Both the position numbers and the translations under genes were made by a program. Below, one piece after another: positions 36,178 to 48,397 of a DNA stretch of 64,000 nucleotides; the first letter of the stretch is position 1, and each line of letters opens with the position of its first letter. The notes beneath the pieces were generated by a model, which was not told the DNA's origin, did no database searches, and was given only the letters and a program-made list of their open reading frames with translations. This DNA is from Crotophaga sulcirostris (lineage: Eukaryota; Chordata; Aves; Cuculiformes; Crotophagidae): the NCBI GenBank assembly GCA_013397455.1, contig VYZB01000121.1, positions 124,001 through 188,000 of the forward strand, in the 5' to 3' direction.

Positions 36178-37033
36178 CACAGAATCACAGAATCACCTTG
36201 TTGGAAAAGACCTCTGAGATCATAGAGTCCAGCAGTACCTTCCTACTTACTAAACCAAGTCCCTGAGGAACTCATCTACATATCCTTTAAACTCCTCCAG
36301 GGATGGGGGCTCAACCACCTTTCCGGGCAGCTGTGTCAGGGCCCAACCACCCTTTCAGTGAAGAAATTTTTTTGTAATGTCCAGTCTGAACCTCCCGTGG
36401 CACAATTTGTGGCCATTTCCCCTTGTCACTTGGGAGAAGAGGCCAAAACCCACCTCACCACAACCTCCTTTCAGGCAGTTGCAGACAGTGAGGAGGTCTC
36501 CCCTCAGCCTCCTCTTCTCCAAGCTAAACAACCCCAAGTCCCTCAGCTGCTCCTCATAACCCTTGTTCTCCATCCCCTTCCCCAACCTCGTTGCCCTTCT
36601 CTGGACACGTTCCAGCCCCTCAATGGCCCAGAACTGCACACAGCACTCGAGGTGTGGCCTCACCAGTGCTGAGCACAGGGGCACCATCCCTGCCCTGCTC
36701 CTGCTGGCCACACTGTTTCTGACACAGGCCAAGATGCCATTGGCCTTCTTGGCCACTTGGGCCACTGCTGGCTCATGTTCAGCCCCTGTCAACCAACACA
36801 CCCAAGCCCTTCTCTGCCAGGCAGCTCTCCAGCCACTCTTCCCCAAGCCTGTAACGCTGCCTGGGGTTGTTGTGTCCCAAGTGCAGGACTCAGAACTTGG
36901 CCCTGTTGAACCTCATCCCGTTGGTTTCAGCCCATGGATCCAGCCTGTCCAGATCCCTCTACAGAACCTCCCTTCCTTCAAGCAGAACAGCACTACCACC
37001 TACCTTAGTGTCATCTGCAGACTTGCTGAGGCT
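36178..37033 (-). mobile_element. CR1 with C-terminal half of ORF2 and 3' UTR
   Basis: A minus-strand CR1 of about 855 bp, the second largest in the window. Its 3' tail (+ strand left edge) is a pair of GAATCACA units, i.e. TGTGATTC-type octamers. Going in the element's own direction it starts just before the FADD box, passes the thumb/C-terminal region, then the 3' untranslated region with the GGTTGGACTCTATGATCTCAGAGG-like block. It is 5'-truncated at about 37033, a normal outcome of incomplete reverse transcription. Confidence 0.95.
36355..37030 (-). pseudogene. CR1 ORF2 C-terminal region, partly open
   Basis: This codes for the part of the CR1 polyprotein after the reverse transcriptase catalytic core. 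At the 5' end (37004-37021) the family's FADDTK reads SADDTK, so the aromatic residue of the catalytic box is lost. A 163-codon frame is open from 36846 to 36355. It includes the [14 protein letters not shown] block and the [13 protein letters not shown] block. Between VQFWA and [11 protein letters not shown] the family normally has a few more residues (a KKD-containing stretch), so a small in-frame deletion is likely. The frame ends early, at the degraded terminus. Confidence 0.88.
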
Positions 37034-37035
37034 AA

Positions 37036-37442
37036 GCATTGCAACGCAGCAGAGAGGAGCTGCTGTTCAGCATTTGCCACATTACTTAAATATAATTTAA
37101 AATGCTGTGTGACATTTTCGTGACTTTATGCATTGGAGAGTGTGTAGTTTCTCTAGCCCTTGACAGCTTACTCACCCTCCAAGGTAACAGTTTAAGGTGT
37201 TAGCCATTGATTCCTTAAGTGTACGTCTCTTATCCTTTCACCCTTAAAACCTCTGTGTCTGTCTTGCAGCTGGAAAGATGGAGAGATTTTTTGGAGGCTG
37301 GAAGGTTGGAGAGGTATTTCTGAGACTGTAGCTACACTGGTAGGATTTTTCATATACTGGTGCAAGGTGACACTCTGAGCTGAAGCATCCAGTGAAGGAG
37401 GAAAATGTAGACTTTGTGGTGCTCCTAAATAGCAAGAATGAG
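37036..37442. other. Unique non-coding DNA
   Basis: No gene recognised. Minus-strand frames at 37192-37566 and 37425-37634 owe much of their length to the adjacent pyrimidine tract. Confidence 0.6.
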
Positions 37443-37443
37443 C

Positions 37444-37485
37444 TTTTTTTTCTTTCTTTTTCTTTTTCTTTTTCTTTTTTTTTTC
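37444..37485. repeat. TTTTTC pyrimidine microsatellite
   Basis: About six TTTTTC/TTTC units on the + strand, flanked by longer T runs. A simple repeat. Confidence 0.9.
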
Positions 37486-37486
37486 A

Positions 37487-40400
37487 CTGTTAAGCTGCTC
37501 TTGGAAATCAAAACACACTGTTGATATTTTGGGAAAGGGTTCATTAAAAATGAATTCTGTGACCATAAATCAAGTTTTGCACAAGAATTCGGCTGTGTAT
37601 AGGTTTGCTGAATCCGCATGATAAACAGTTGCAAGACACAAGATTGCTACAGAAGGATATGTGTGGTTGGGGTACAGGGGAGTGCGGACAACTGCACAAG
37701 AAAATCAATTATGGGCAGTGTACACCCCTTTTATTCTCACTCATAAGGCCAGTACACATGTTCACAGTGAGCATTACACAGGGCTGTATTTATTAAGACA
37801 CACAATTCTTTCATTTGGCTGGTCCCCACAGCAAAACCACAATGCCACCACAGAAGAGATGGGCCCAATCGTGCTCACCTCAGCTGCCCTTTCAGCCACC
37901 ACAAGTCCTCCTTCCCCCATACAAAAAGGCAAAAATGTTGTTGTTTGCATAGCCTAAAAACAGATTGTGCCTTAGGAAAATAGCCAGAGGAAAAAAACTA
38001 CTTCAGAAATACTGAGAAAAGGCTAAAAGATGTTATGTAGCCTTCAGCTATGCAGTCCTTGCAGAGAAGATTTTTGTTTGAAAGCTATGTGTAAATGTGT
38101 AGCATGTTTATAGAGCTATTGCTGTTTGAAATATAGTTCTTTGGTGCGTGTTGTTGTATGTGGCAGTTTTATTTCACACAGGCTATGGCTGCTATAGGTA
38201 GCAGGATGTTGGTATTGTAATTACGGTCAACGCTGCAGCGTTTCAGTCAACAGACTGTGGTGCTGCTTAGGCATGCTGAGAGGATTAAGAGGCAAATGTC
38301 ATGGGTTATCTGTTATGAGAGGGCTGGTTTAGAAATACATGAAATAGTGAGACTTTAGCAGAAGAATTTCTCCTGACCACTTCTCTCCTTTGCATTTAAC
38401 TATCCTTTTCTGCCTGTGTTTCTCCTAATTTCTTCTTTCTTGTCTCGCTCCTCTTACTTCATTTCAGCTACATAATCACTCCTTTCTCTTCATCAACTCT
38501 CCTTTTTTCTTGTTTGCCTTCTCTGTTGCATTTTCAGAGGTAGGATGCTGGGCAACAATTGAACTTTTGACAGTTTTGACAGAACAATTGACAGCTCTTG
38601 GAGAGCTCCTTTGGAAGTTTGATACAGAGCTAGATACCTCAACTTTGGAGGTATCATCAACCAGATGACCTCTGAGGGGCATCACCAATATGTTCATGGC
38701 AGATAGCATGCTAAGTGTGGCCTGCCATCCTTGGAGGTGTGATATTCCTTTTATTTTGGCTCCATCCAGGTCAATGTCTTCATAGAGAAGATGAGCATTC
38801 ATAAAAAGAGTCCCTGTGGTGTTGTAGTCCTGTAGACAGTAATGGAGACTTGATTCTGCAACTTTATGCATGTACACAGCATTGCTCCACATCATAGTTC
38901 AGCTGATCTGAATGGTAGTTCAGAAGGGTTTGACTGCAAGACCTTGAAGTGGCAGTTCTTATCAAATATGACTATTGTTGCAATGCATTTCTGCATTTTA
39001 AAAATATTTAGTCTACATAATAAATCTCTCAGTTTAAAGTTCTGCTCCACACCCCTTTCTGCATTTCATTGTAATAATAAATAAATCATTTGACTAACAT
39101 TTGGGGAGATGTTTATTTTTTTCCATTGCAGAAGAAATTCTCATGGAAAACACATTAGGAGCCTTGGAACAAAAGGCGCAGAATGGGGAATTTCCCAGTG
39201 CATTCCACCGACTGATTGTTCTGCTCCGCATTGAGAACAAGTTGGTGTGCTCATTTATAACTACATGTTTCTGTGGACAGTCATCGGGCTGCATCAGGAG
39301 GGGAAAACACAGCAAGAGTTTAAGTTAGCAAAGAGCATCTTGAGAAGAGTCGAGGCAAGTGGTTTAATCACACGCTGGGTTAGTGGTCCCTGTGTGGATA
39401 CAGGATACCTCAAAAGCACTGAGAGCTGGGATACATGTCGCTACAGCAGGCGTTTTTTCCTCACAATCCAGCACAGGAAGGCATGCGGGAAGTACATGTT
39501 TTCTGAGACACAGTAATTCCTGTGCTTATTAGGTTATTTGACTAGGATGCCACAGTACCTGATTTTTAAGAGTTCTCATAATTGGTAGGAAAAGAGAGAC
39601 CAGATTTCATTTAGAAGCAGATGGAGGGACCCATCCTAGCATGAGAGGAGTAGTTCCTTTCTGGTTGCCACAAAAAGAGTTCCCAGACCTGTGTTAGTGT
39701 GTTTCATCTGTTTTTGCCAAGTCAGAAAGGTATCCAGGAATTAGGTGGTTGAGAGAGGAGCATCTCTCCTGTCCTTGTAGTGATTATTTCACCCTCATGT
39801 CTTTGGCCTTTCATGGAGGGGAGCAATATAGGATGATGGCAGAGATGTCAGCAGCAGCACAACTGCTGAGTGAATCAGGATATTGAGCCTGCAAGCTTCT
39901 AAGCACTTATTCTGTAGGATCAGTTGTTGTAAGCAGTTTATGCCAACAGATAGTTAGATTTGGTATATCTAAAGTCTCAGTGATGTAAGTATAGTCATGC
40001 ACGTTATCATTTCTGAAAGTTTATTTGGAAAAAATGTGATTACTCCTTCTAGAAAGCTGGTTAGATGCCTCTAGGTACCTACAGAGAGCTTTCTGCACCC
40101 AGTGTCCTCTGGCAACATTATCTCTCTGAGGGCCAAAGCAAGAGCTGCAGTCATTTTAATCATCTCTTTTTTTAGCACGGCTGATGTATGAATCCTTCTT
40201 TGTGCATTACCTTCTCCCCACGATCTGGTATATGTGCAGTGCCGTAACACTCCTGTGCGTGCAGCGGTTTGTCTTCCCACCCCGCTGGTGTGTGATGGTT
40301 GTTGCTTCCCCATCGACTGCACGCGAACGCATTCCTGGATCCCCCATGAGCCAAGTTCTGACGACGTTTCCTATGCAAAGATGGAGTCAAGGTTATGAGT

Positions 40401-42163
40401 GTGAAGGAGCATGACCTGACGTCCCTCCATGAGGAGCACACACAGACACTGCACCCAGCTGGGTGGGTATAGGGGAAGTGTGGAGCTCCAGCAGCGATGC
40501 TTGGACAGGTGCCTGTCTTTCAGGAGGCATTCGCAGGAGCAGAACCACAATAACCAATTATATCTAATATTACAGAAAAAAACCCAAACATGTTCTGAAT
40601 GCTGATGAATGAACCAAACAGCTGAATTGTGTAATTTGGAAATGTGGCTACTATGTCCCTTCAGTAATTAATTTTCTCGTATGCTCTGTGCCAAGTTCCC
40701 CAACACAAGGAGAGCTTTCCTGACTGCTGCAAGATGTGGCTGCACAGCAACACTCTGTGCCACAAATTCCGTGGCTAGTTAGTGGCGTTTAAGGAAATTT
40801 GCCCCTGCAGTTCAGCAGAGCTCTCTGCACAGTGATGCGAAAAAGAGGGATGCGTATGAAGCCTTCATTATTGAGAGAATTAGAGAAGACTTCATCCACT
40901 GCCTGGGTCCTCTACCCTATGACTAATTTTGCCTGGCATGTTAGAGGGTGGAAAGCTAAAACTCAGACCCTGCAACCAACCAGGTGGTAAGTTATCACCT
41001 TCCCACATTCTGCTAACTTTGTTTTTTCTTTCTGTGAGTGGATAAGAACAGGGTCACAGGAAAGCAGGCTGCACAGAGAAGCCTAATGAAAATGGAGTAT
41101 TTTTCACCCAGGGAAGAAAGTTGGAAAGAGTTAAGGACACAAAGGCAGGCAGGAGAGGCACAGTGTGGTGTGTTGGCAGCAAAGCAACTTAGCTCTCTCT
41201 CTGCAGAGGGCCAAAGACGCCCGTCTGAAAACAATAAACTGCCAGAAGGTTTTTCTTTGGCAAGATCTCCAGGTCAAATCTTTGACCACAAAGTAGCATT
41301 ACCAAAAGTCACCTTAAAGCTTAAGAGAGCAACTCCTGTAGCTCAGAAATGTTCCAGGTTGGTGTGGCCAGCTCTGTCAGTTTTCCTGACAGGCTTTAAA
41401 TGTGTGGGGTGAAATGCCTGAGAGCATAAAGGAGACACCTTTTAGCAGGGAAGGAGCCTGACAGAGGTTTGATGGAAAAGGTCTGAAGTTCAATACGCGC
41501 TCTGATGTCTGAGTGGTGCTCTCCTCAGGGGTCCAAACCTGCTGGTGTAAAGTAGAACATCTTTATAGCAGCTCTAATTTGTGCTGATGGCTGAGTTGGC
41601 CTCCAGCCAACGCGAAGTTGGGGCAAGCAGAAGGAAGGCTTGCAATCACCTCTTCCTCTCCACCAGAGCCGTCGCTGTGCCGAGCATAAGCTTGGCTCAG
41701 TGTGGGACTGTGTCACTGAATGCTTCATAACAGAATGCATCGGGTCCAAAGCATGCATTCTGGTCTATCAGATAAGCAATATGCCTTTTTAAAATTGTCA
41801 CCGGCACCTTTATACATGCCAATTCTGGTGATAATTGCTGAATTTCTACATTTAGAGGAAGCGAGAGCTTCATTAATATCACAATGTGCTATTGTTTATT
41901 GCACGTGTTCTGTTCCTTCTAAATATAGAACATAGGTAATTATCACTGTGGCTATTTATTTACTCGTTACAGTTCAAATGTAGATACATAAGATCTTGCG
42001 GTAATATTTATTTTTAAAAGTTTGGAATCTCTGAAAAATCTCTCCCTTAGATGGGTTCAGCTCTTAGCTTCCTATAAAAATTTCACATCGCATTTTTGGA
42101 TGGCCATCTGGTTTGTTGAAGCCTGGAAAATCTGCCTTACACCAACGCAGAAATTTTGCTTAA
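37487..42163. other. Unique DNA with weak exon-like and conserved-block candidates
   Basis: No gene can be supported. A splice-acceptor-like pyrimidine tract ending CCATTGCAG at 39131 precedes an open stretch to 39328, but no matching donor or known peptide is seen. A 139-codon minus frame (38476-38895) and a 124-codon plus frame (41038-41412) lack domains. The block 41745-41910 is motif-dense and is listed separately. Confidence 0.5.
41720..41910. promoter_or_regulatory. Candidate conserved regulatory block (GATA/FOX/E-box sites)
   Basis: This segment packs TATCAGATA (opposed GATA cores, 41766-41774) with GATAAG, a FOX-type TGTTTAT (41893-41899), an ACAAT SOX-type core near 41881 and a CACGTG E-box at 41902-41907. 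It contains no simple repeat and no transposon signature. Short frames open on both strands are of chance length. The motif readings are direct. An enhancer role is inference. Confidence 0.3.
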
Positions 42164-42164
42164 C

Positions 42165-42181
42165 AAAAAAAAAAAAAAAAA
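42165..42181. repeat. A17 homopolymer
   Basis: Seventeen A residues, followed by CCACC-type sequence. No retrotransposed gene was recognised upstream. Confidence 0.9.
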
Positions 42182-42182
42182 T

Positions 42183-42880
42183 CCACCACCACCCAACCCT
42201 CAAAGAAATCAAAGGCCTTTTTGCTGCATTCATAGCAATTAAAATAACTTTGTATCTATCTTTTGTTAGTCTTTAGTACTGAAGGATTGCAAGCTTTTCA
42301 CAAAATTAACATATGGAAAATAGTCCGGGAGATACTTTTATTTTTCCTCTGTTGTATTAGTGGTGAAAATACACTTGGATTTTGTCTTAAATATTAAGAA
42401 AACTTAAATTTGATCTACCATAAACTTCAGTTGTTCTGTGCAAGGCATGCCAGCTGTCCCTATACTGAGAAGGTCGAGCTGGTATGGGGCTGACTGGAAA
42501 AGCAAGAGGCTCCTGAAATTTGACTTCTGGACTTCCTATAAATTCTGCTTTATTCTTGCAGTATGCTGTTGGGTTTTTCTAACAATAACTCAGCTCTTGT
42601 TCTAACAGGGTATGGCTTGCATTATGTTGTTGCAGTAGAAAATGGAAGATGAAATCCACCATGTGTAAAAGCTCCAGAACTGTGTTGCTGTGCAAAACAT
42701 GGAGAACCCTCTGAAATTTCCCTGTGAGTCCCACTTGGCTGAGTCCCCAATGACTGTAAAGGTACCGGCAGGCAAACACGCAGAATGACACATGGTAATG
42801 CAGCCATAGGGTGTTTGTGTCTCTATCTGCTACTGGTGCAGCACAGTTGTTTGTACTACTGAGATGTTTGGGACTCTAAG
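42183..42880. other. Unique non-coding DNA
   Basis: Three minus-strand frames of 61-70 codons overlap in different registers at about 42579-42807. No domain is seen, so no gene is called. Confidence 0.6.
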
Positions 42881-42881
42881 T

Positions 42882-43293
42882 AGAACCACAGAACCACACA
42901 GAATTATGAAATGGTTTGGGTTGGAAGGGACTCTAATGATCATTATTTTCCAACCCCTCTGCCATGGGCAGGGTCACCTCCCATTGGATCAGGGGGCTCA
43001 AAGCCCCATCCAGCCTGGCCTTGAACACCTTCTTCCTAATCTCAATCTCTCCTCTTTCAGTTTAAAACCCATTCCCCCTCGTCCTATCCCTGCAATCCCT
43101 GATAAAGAGCCCCTCCCCAGCTTTCCTGGAGCCCCTTTCAGCACTGGAGGCTGCTCTAAGGGGTCTCCCCAGAGTCTTCTCTTCTCCAGGCTGAACAACA
43201 CCAACTCCCTCAGCCTGTCCTTGGGAGGTGCTCCAGCCCATGGACCATCTTTACATCGTCTTCTTGACTCCCTCTAACAGACCCATGTCCAGT
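42882..43293 (-). mobile_element. CR1 3' end, minus strand
   Basis: A 5'-truncated CR1. The + strand left edge has AGAACCACAGAACCAC-type tail units, then GGGTTGGAAGGGACTCTAATGATC, the CCATGGGCAGGGTCACCTCCC block and the antisense of the SLEKRRLWGDPL-coding region. About 60 bp present in the copies at 49873 and 56818 (the 'AGGGATGGGGCAGCCATC' part) is missing between CTTGAACACC and TTCTTCCTAAT, so an internal deletion is likely. The antisense 137-codon frame here is not a host gene. Confidence 0.93.
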
Positions 43294-43294
43294 T

Positions 43295-46200
43295 TGTAGA
43301 ATGACATGTCCTTGCATTAGACTTTACAAATGCAGAGAAAAGGTCTTGCTGCAAAGAGATTGCACTTGGTCATCTACTTTAAAAATGTCCACATCAAGTG
43401 ATGAGCTGTGGGAATGAACATGAGATGCTATGGTGTCTTTAGATTTCATGCTCCTCATAGGTTAAATAAAAGCATCATTTCAGCCTCTGAACTGTGGTTG
43501 TTGTTAAAAGCAGAGGTCCTGAACAGCAATGTACTGGAAATGTCATCCTAGTTGTCCCTTGTGCCTCTGAAAATCTGTGAAAATTGGTGAAAATTCTTGT
43601 TGCAGAAGATATCATTTAATACATATATCCCAAAGGAGAAGCAAGGCAGTAGAAAGAAAGTCAGAATATATCTTTTTTGAGAGCTTTGTTAAAGTATAGC
43701 CTTTAGTAATTTTCCACTTCTGGTGATAGATCACTGTCCTCACTTTTGGGACAGGTATAACAATAATTAATTACTGTCAATTATTTATATAGCTCCAGAG
43801 AATTTTAAAAGCCTTCATGAAAAAATTACAGATCAATGGCCCCAGAGCATTAGGATTGACACCAGCATTACCACAGAAGGGATGACATTAGAGCAATGAT
43901 TGGAGGGAAGAACTGTGGGTTACTGGGAAAAAAGTTTATGTTATTCTTGTTTGCTGATGAGGGTTTGCTGTGGCAGCTAAGATAAGGTCAAGACTGTGCC
44001 TGATCTTCATGCAGAGAGCCTCTGAACATCCCTCGCACATGTCTATAGGACACTCTCCAATGTATTTAAGGGTTAAGCATGTCCAGTGATTTCCCAGGTT
44101 GTTGAGCAGGTGTGTGGATGGGGAACAGCAACAATTTCAACTACTGTCTCAAATCCTGGTGCAGAATAAATCCAACATGACTTGGTAATGGCTTTTAGTA
44201 TTTACCTACAAAGAAAAAGTAATCAGGTCTTACCTCATATTCACTTCCATTTCATCAAAAAACAAATTTCAAATTTGAAATTGTGTTTTAAATAATTACA
44301 TTTTAAAAATAAATTTTCTTTGTTTATACATTTGCCAGTTTTGTTCTCATTAATTTTTATCTTTTTTTCCGCTACTGATCAGTTCATTGTACTTATCCAA
44401 GATAAGCTGTGCTTCTGTTCTCTTTACATGCTGTTTTTAATGCTGAAGTGATTACTGTTCTATTCTCCATGTATTTATTCATTGTCTTAGGTACATATAG
44501 AGAAATAAGCATTCCTGTGAGGCATTGCCTGCTCATGCTGTGGTAGTGTGTTTTGCCTTTCTTTGATGTGTGGCATTTAAATTGTTTGCTCACCTCTCTC
44601 TTCCCTCCTGCCAACCTCCCATTACCATGAGCTTGTCCTACATTTGTTGGAACATGCTCAATTAGAAACCCTTCTGCTCTTTTTTCTCTACTCTGTACAA
44701 TTTTGTGTCCGTTTTGTTTCTTTTTCATATCCTTTCTTGTAGTGGCATTATCAGCATTTTTCTGGTTCCTCAAAATTGCAGAGAACTCAGCCATTCTTGG
44801 TACAAAAAGAGTGTGCACCTGCTGTAAATTATTTTTTCCTTCCAAAAATTCCTTTATCTTAAGTTTTAGAAAAGAATATAAGGTTTTTGACTTCAGGTTT
44901 CTAATTGAACAAATAGTTTGGGAGCATGGGGTTTTTTCACACTTGATTTTTTCATAATAAGACAACATAACTCTCTGGCTAGAGGAGCTGCACTGAGACA
45001 CATTAATTGTTGGAGATGTACATTATGGTTATAACGAGGCTTTTGACAGTTCCTTACAATTGATCTAAACTGAAGCACCAGGCAGAAAGCAGAAATCTAT
45101 TTGCAAAATGTCATTTAAAGTGGTTATCAATAGACTCCTGTCAAAATGAGTTTCTGTGAGGATCATTCTTGATCTGATATTAACAAAAACTCTGAAATCC
45201 TGGATGACCACATATGGTGTTCATTAGTTTTGTGCATGACATGGGAGGCTGAAAGAATTCTGGAGGCTGGGGTTCAGAAGTGAAAAAAAGTCTTAGCAAA
45301 CATCCAATGTCGAGGTTCTTGTTGATGCAATTCAACGAGAATAAGTGCAAATACCTATGTAAGGCAAGACTAAATATCTGTACACGCCTTCTGTCTGGAG
45401 AGAGTGAGACACAGGGTTCTGGGGTCAGCTGCAGCTAAAAAGAGTTGCCTGCATTATTCTTTTATGTAAAAAAAGGGGGAGAAGAAAAAAAAAAAAGAGA
45501 AGGCAAATCTATATTGAAACAAAGCTTGTCTATAAGAGATGAGGAAACCCTTAAGTTTCTGGCTGATGACATCATAGCTATTCATAGTTATAGGGAAGTC
45601 CAATTATTTGTGCCTTCCTCTGAGAAAGTCTGAATTTATGGTCTTTACCATGGTTGTTTGCAGAGAGAGTGACTGGAGATCCAGCAAATGTGATTTGCCA
45701 GGAAAGACTGAATGAATTGGGCTTACGTAATTTTGAAGAAGATAACAATGGCGAAGGGTTTAGTAAGGTTTAGTTTTTCAGCAAGAAAGGTGACAAGTTT
45801 TTCCTGATCAAAAAAATAAACATTTAGGTTGCAGTAAGGGAAATTGCTTGCTAGGGTTGGGACAGCAGGAAAGAGAAACAGCTGAAAAGATTTCATGGTC
45901 CTTCCAGGTAGTGCTCTTCATCAAAGACCTTTAGGTGGGGAATCTGGCACCAGTGCTGACTGTGATGAGGGAGAATTGAGCTTTTACTGCTGTGGGAGGA
46001 TCACCCACCACAGTTCCTATTGCTTTTACAGTTCTAATAGCAAAACTAAATAGCTGTCCCTTACTGACATGAGCACTGCCGTGTTTAGATGTTTTAAGTT
46101 CAGTAATACAAATGCAGTTATATTTTTCCTACTGTATGGTTGAAGATCCATCCACAGCATCTGTCTTAACGCACTCTGAATTGCACTTTATGGAACTTTA

Positions 46201-48396
46201 GAGGGCCCTAATACACCAGAGTGTGCAGTCAACAGGACTGGTCTGTTGTATTTTCCTGAGAGCCTGTTGACGTTCAGATCTTCTTGGGTGTAAGTGAAAT
46301 TTACCTACATAAGGAAACTAAATGTCTTACAGAGAAATAACATATTCTACTCTGAATAAAGTAAGATAGCTTTGACACGTGGGTACGAACTTAGGCAGTA
46401 AATGGAATTATCCTAGATTAAATTCTGTTGAAGTAATTAATTGGAAAAAATAGAAATGTTTAGAAGTAAAAAACTGGGGTCACAAACATTGGTCAAAATC
46501 TGTATGCTCCTTGGAAAATTATTTCCTTTGTTACTGGCTTCTTTTTTTTTAAGGTTAAAGATTTTTGTTGTGCAACATTCTTTAAACTGGAAATAAAGTC
46601 TGTTCTAGATCTAAAAAACTAGATTTACATTTTTTAATAAAATATATTTTTTTCATAAAAAATAGGTGTAAACAGATGCATAAGCTTATAAGTTGGGTAT
46701 TTTGAACAGTTGTATTTATGATTTCTGATGACAGTTTCTTTTCCCTTATAATAAAATTTATTTTCAACATCTGCCATTCTTTGCCCTTTGCTATTGTAAT
46801 TACAACTTTGGAAGTCTAAATTTTAAAGAAGATTTAAATTGATATCAGTGTCTCTCAATCTCCTATCAAAGATTCAAGTATTAAGACAAGTTTTCAGTGA
46901 GCAACTTTAAAGATGAACAAACACTTTCAGTCTGATCAAGTGTGTACTTTCTTGTTTTTCTCTTCATTTTCAAAGTTTTGTGATCTGTAGGATTAAATTA
47001 AAATTCTACAAATGCTGGTCTTCAGATAATGAACACTTTCATTTTTGACATAGGTTATGCAAGGAAATGCACCCCTTCAGATTAGAAAATCCAGTTTTTC
47101 TGACTTTTTATCCTCTGATAGGTCACTGGAATGAAAAATGTTTTGTTAACATGAAAACAAATATCAGAGCTTTCAGAATGGAGTATGAGGGTTTTGCCTG
47201 GCAATTTGGAAGTAAATATTTTTCTTTTTTCCAGACTGAACAAATTTAGTATGTACTCACTGATATCAATACTGTTCTATTTACAGAACCAATATTGGAG
47301 TAGAATTATGCTTTTAGGTTTTACACGGAAATAATTAATGTATTAATTTGGGGGTTTTTTTGTCTCTTCATGGATATTGGGATGAAGTTTCATATTACTG
47401 CAGTACTCCAGGGAATAATCTCAGCTTTAGCATCTTGTATTTTTTTATAGCTAGTAATAAGAATAAAGTGACAGTGTTTGAGTGTGGTAGCTTTTTTTAA
47501 TAGATAATCTGCTGTTAACAGGCACAAGGATTTTTACCCCTATAGGTCTCTTCTCTTACAGCAGCACAACCTCCTTCTCAGTTTTAAATTACCAGTTCAT
47601 TGGGCTGACTGCTAGTTTAGTAGGAAACTGCTTAGATGATGCTACACACTATGAACTCTCTTTATTTTCTGTTTTGTTTGGAGATTAAATGCCATGAGTA
47701 TTCAGGACTGTTAAACTCAAGCAGCAGCGTCTACTCAGGGTGTTTCCTCCTGAGGTGCAGCACTATTACAGCTGAGGATATTTACACATAAGTTTATTCT
47801 TGACTAGATTAAAATAGCAACTTCATTTACAAAAATACCACCCTTCACTGATCAAGTGAAAGTACAAGCCAAATCACAAGTATATCTTTATGTTGACCTT
47901 AATGAGGTTTCAAAATTAATCCAGGAAACAAACGGTATTTTTGGGTTTTTTTGAATAGCCTTTTACCAGCACTTCTCTACACAAAATGTTCCCATGCTTA
48001 CAGGTAATACAGCATTAAAATTAATCCTTAAAAGCACAGTAGTGTCATGGTGGAGGACGGCGTGGCGAGGAGGAAACTCCTAGACTAGGATGGGAGACAT
48101 TCACTTTGTTCTTGGCTTTACACCCGAATAGTTGCATCACTAGAGACAAGTTACTTACCCATTGTAATTGCTCTCTCTGTGCTGTAAGCCCTCCAGAAGG
48201 CTTTTTTTTTTTTTTCTGTAGCACCCAGTATAGTGGTCCTGTAGCCTCAGCAAGATTGTATTGGGCAAATTACGCAGGACCTTTCTCTCCTTTGACCTGC
48301 AAACCCACTCAAAGGAAAGTTCTGCTTACCACGGGCACCTCTGCCAGAACTGGGTCACAGGCACTCACAACAGCTTTACCTTCTGAGATATTTCTC
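43295..48396. other. Unique AT-rich non-coding DNA
   Basis: About 5 kb without recognised gene or transposon. A mixed A/G run lies at about 45466-45500. T/A-rich low-complexity sequence occurs at about 46540-46670. The 202-codon minus frame at 44393-45001 is listed on its own. Confidence 0.6.
44393..45001 (-). other. 202-codon open frame, no recognisable product
   Basis: The longest frame in the window. The predicted peptide is lysine-rich and basic, with no signal peptide, membrane helix, cysteine/histidine spacing or catalytic motif I recognise, and no similarity to CR1 proteins. Assuming equal base frequencies, a frame this long is expected by chance in a good fraction of windows of this size. 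It is less expected in DNA this AT-rich, so I record it but do not call a gene. No splice or promoter context supports it. Confidence 0.2.
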
Positions 48397-48397
48397 A

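Noticed and set aside
36563..37123. 186-codon plus-strand frame
   Set aside because: It is the antisense of the minus-strand CR1 ORF2 for most of its length; the open reading is a by-product of CR1 composition.
38476..38895. 139-codon minus-strand frame as a gene
   Set aside because: No domain, no splice framing, and of a length expected several times by chance in a window this size.
42165..42181. A17 as poly(A) tail of a retrogene
   Set aside because: The 300 bases upstream show no recognisable coding or SINE sequence.
42864..43277. 137-codon proline/serine-rich plus-strand frame
   Set aside because: It is antisense to a CR1 3' end. The proline-rich peptide is a known artefact of reading CR1 backwards.
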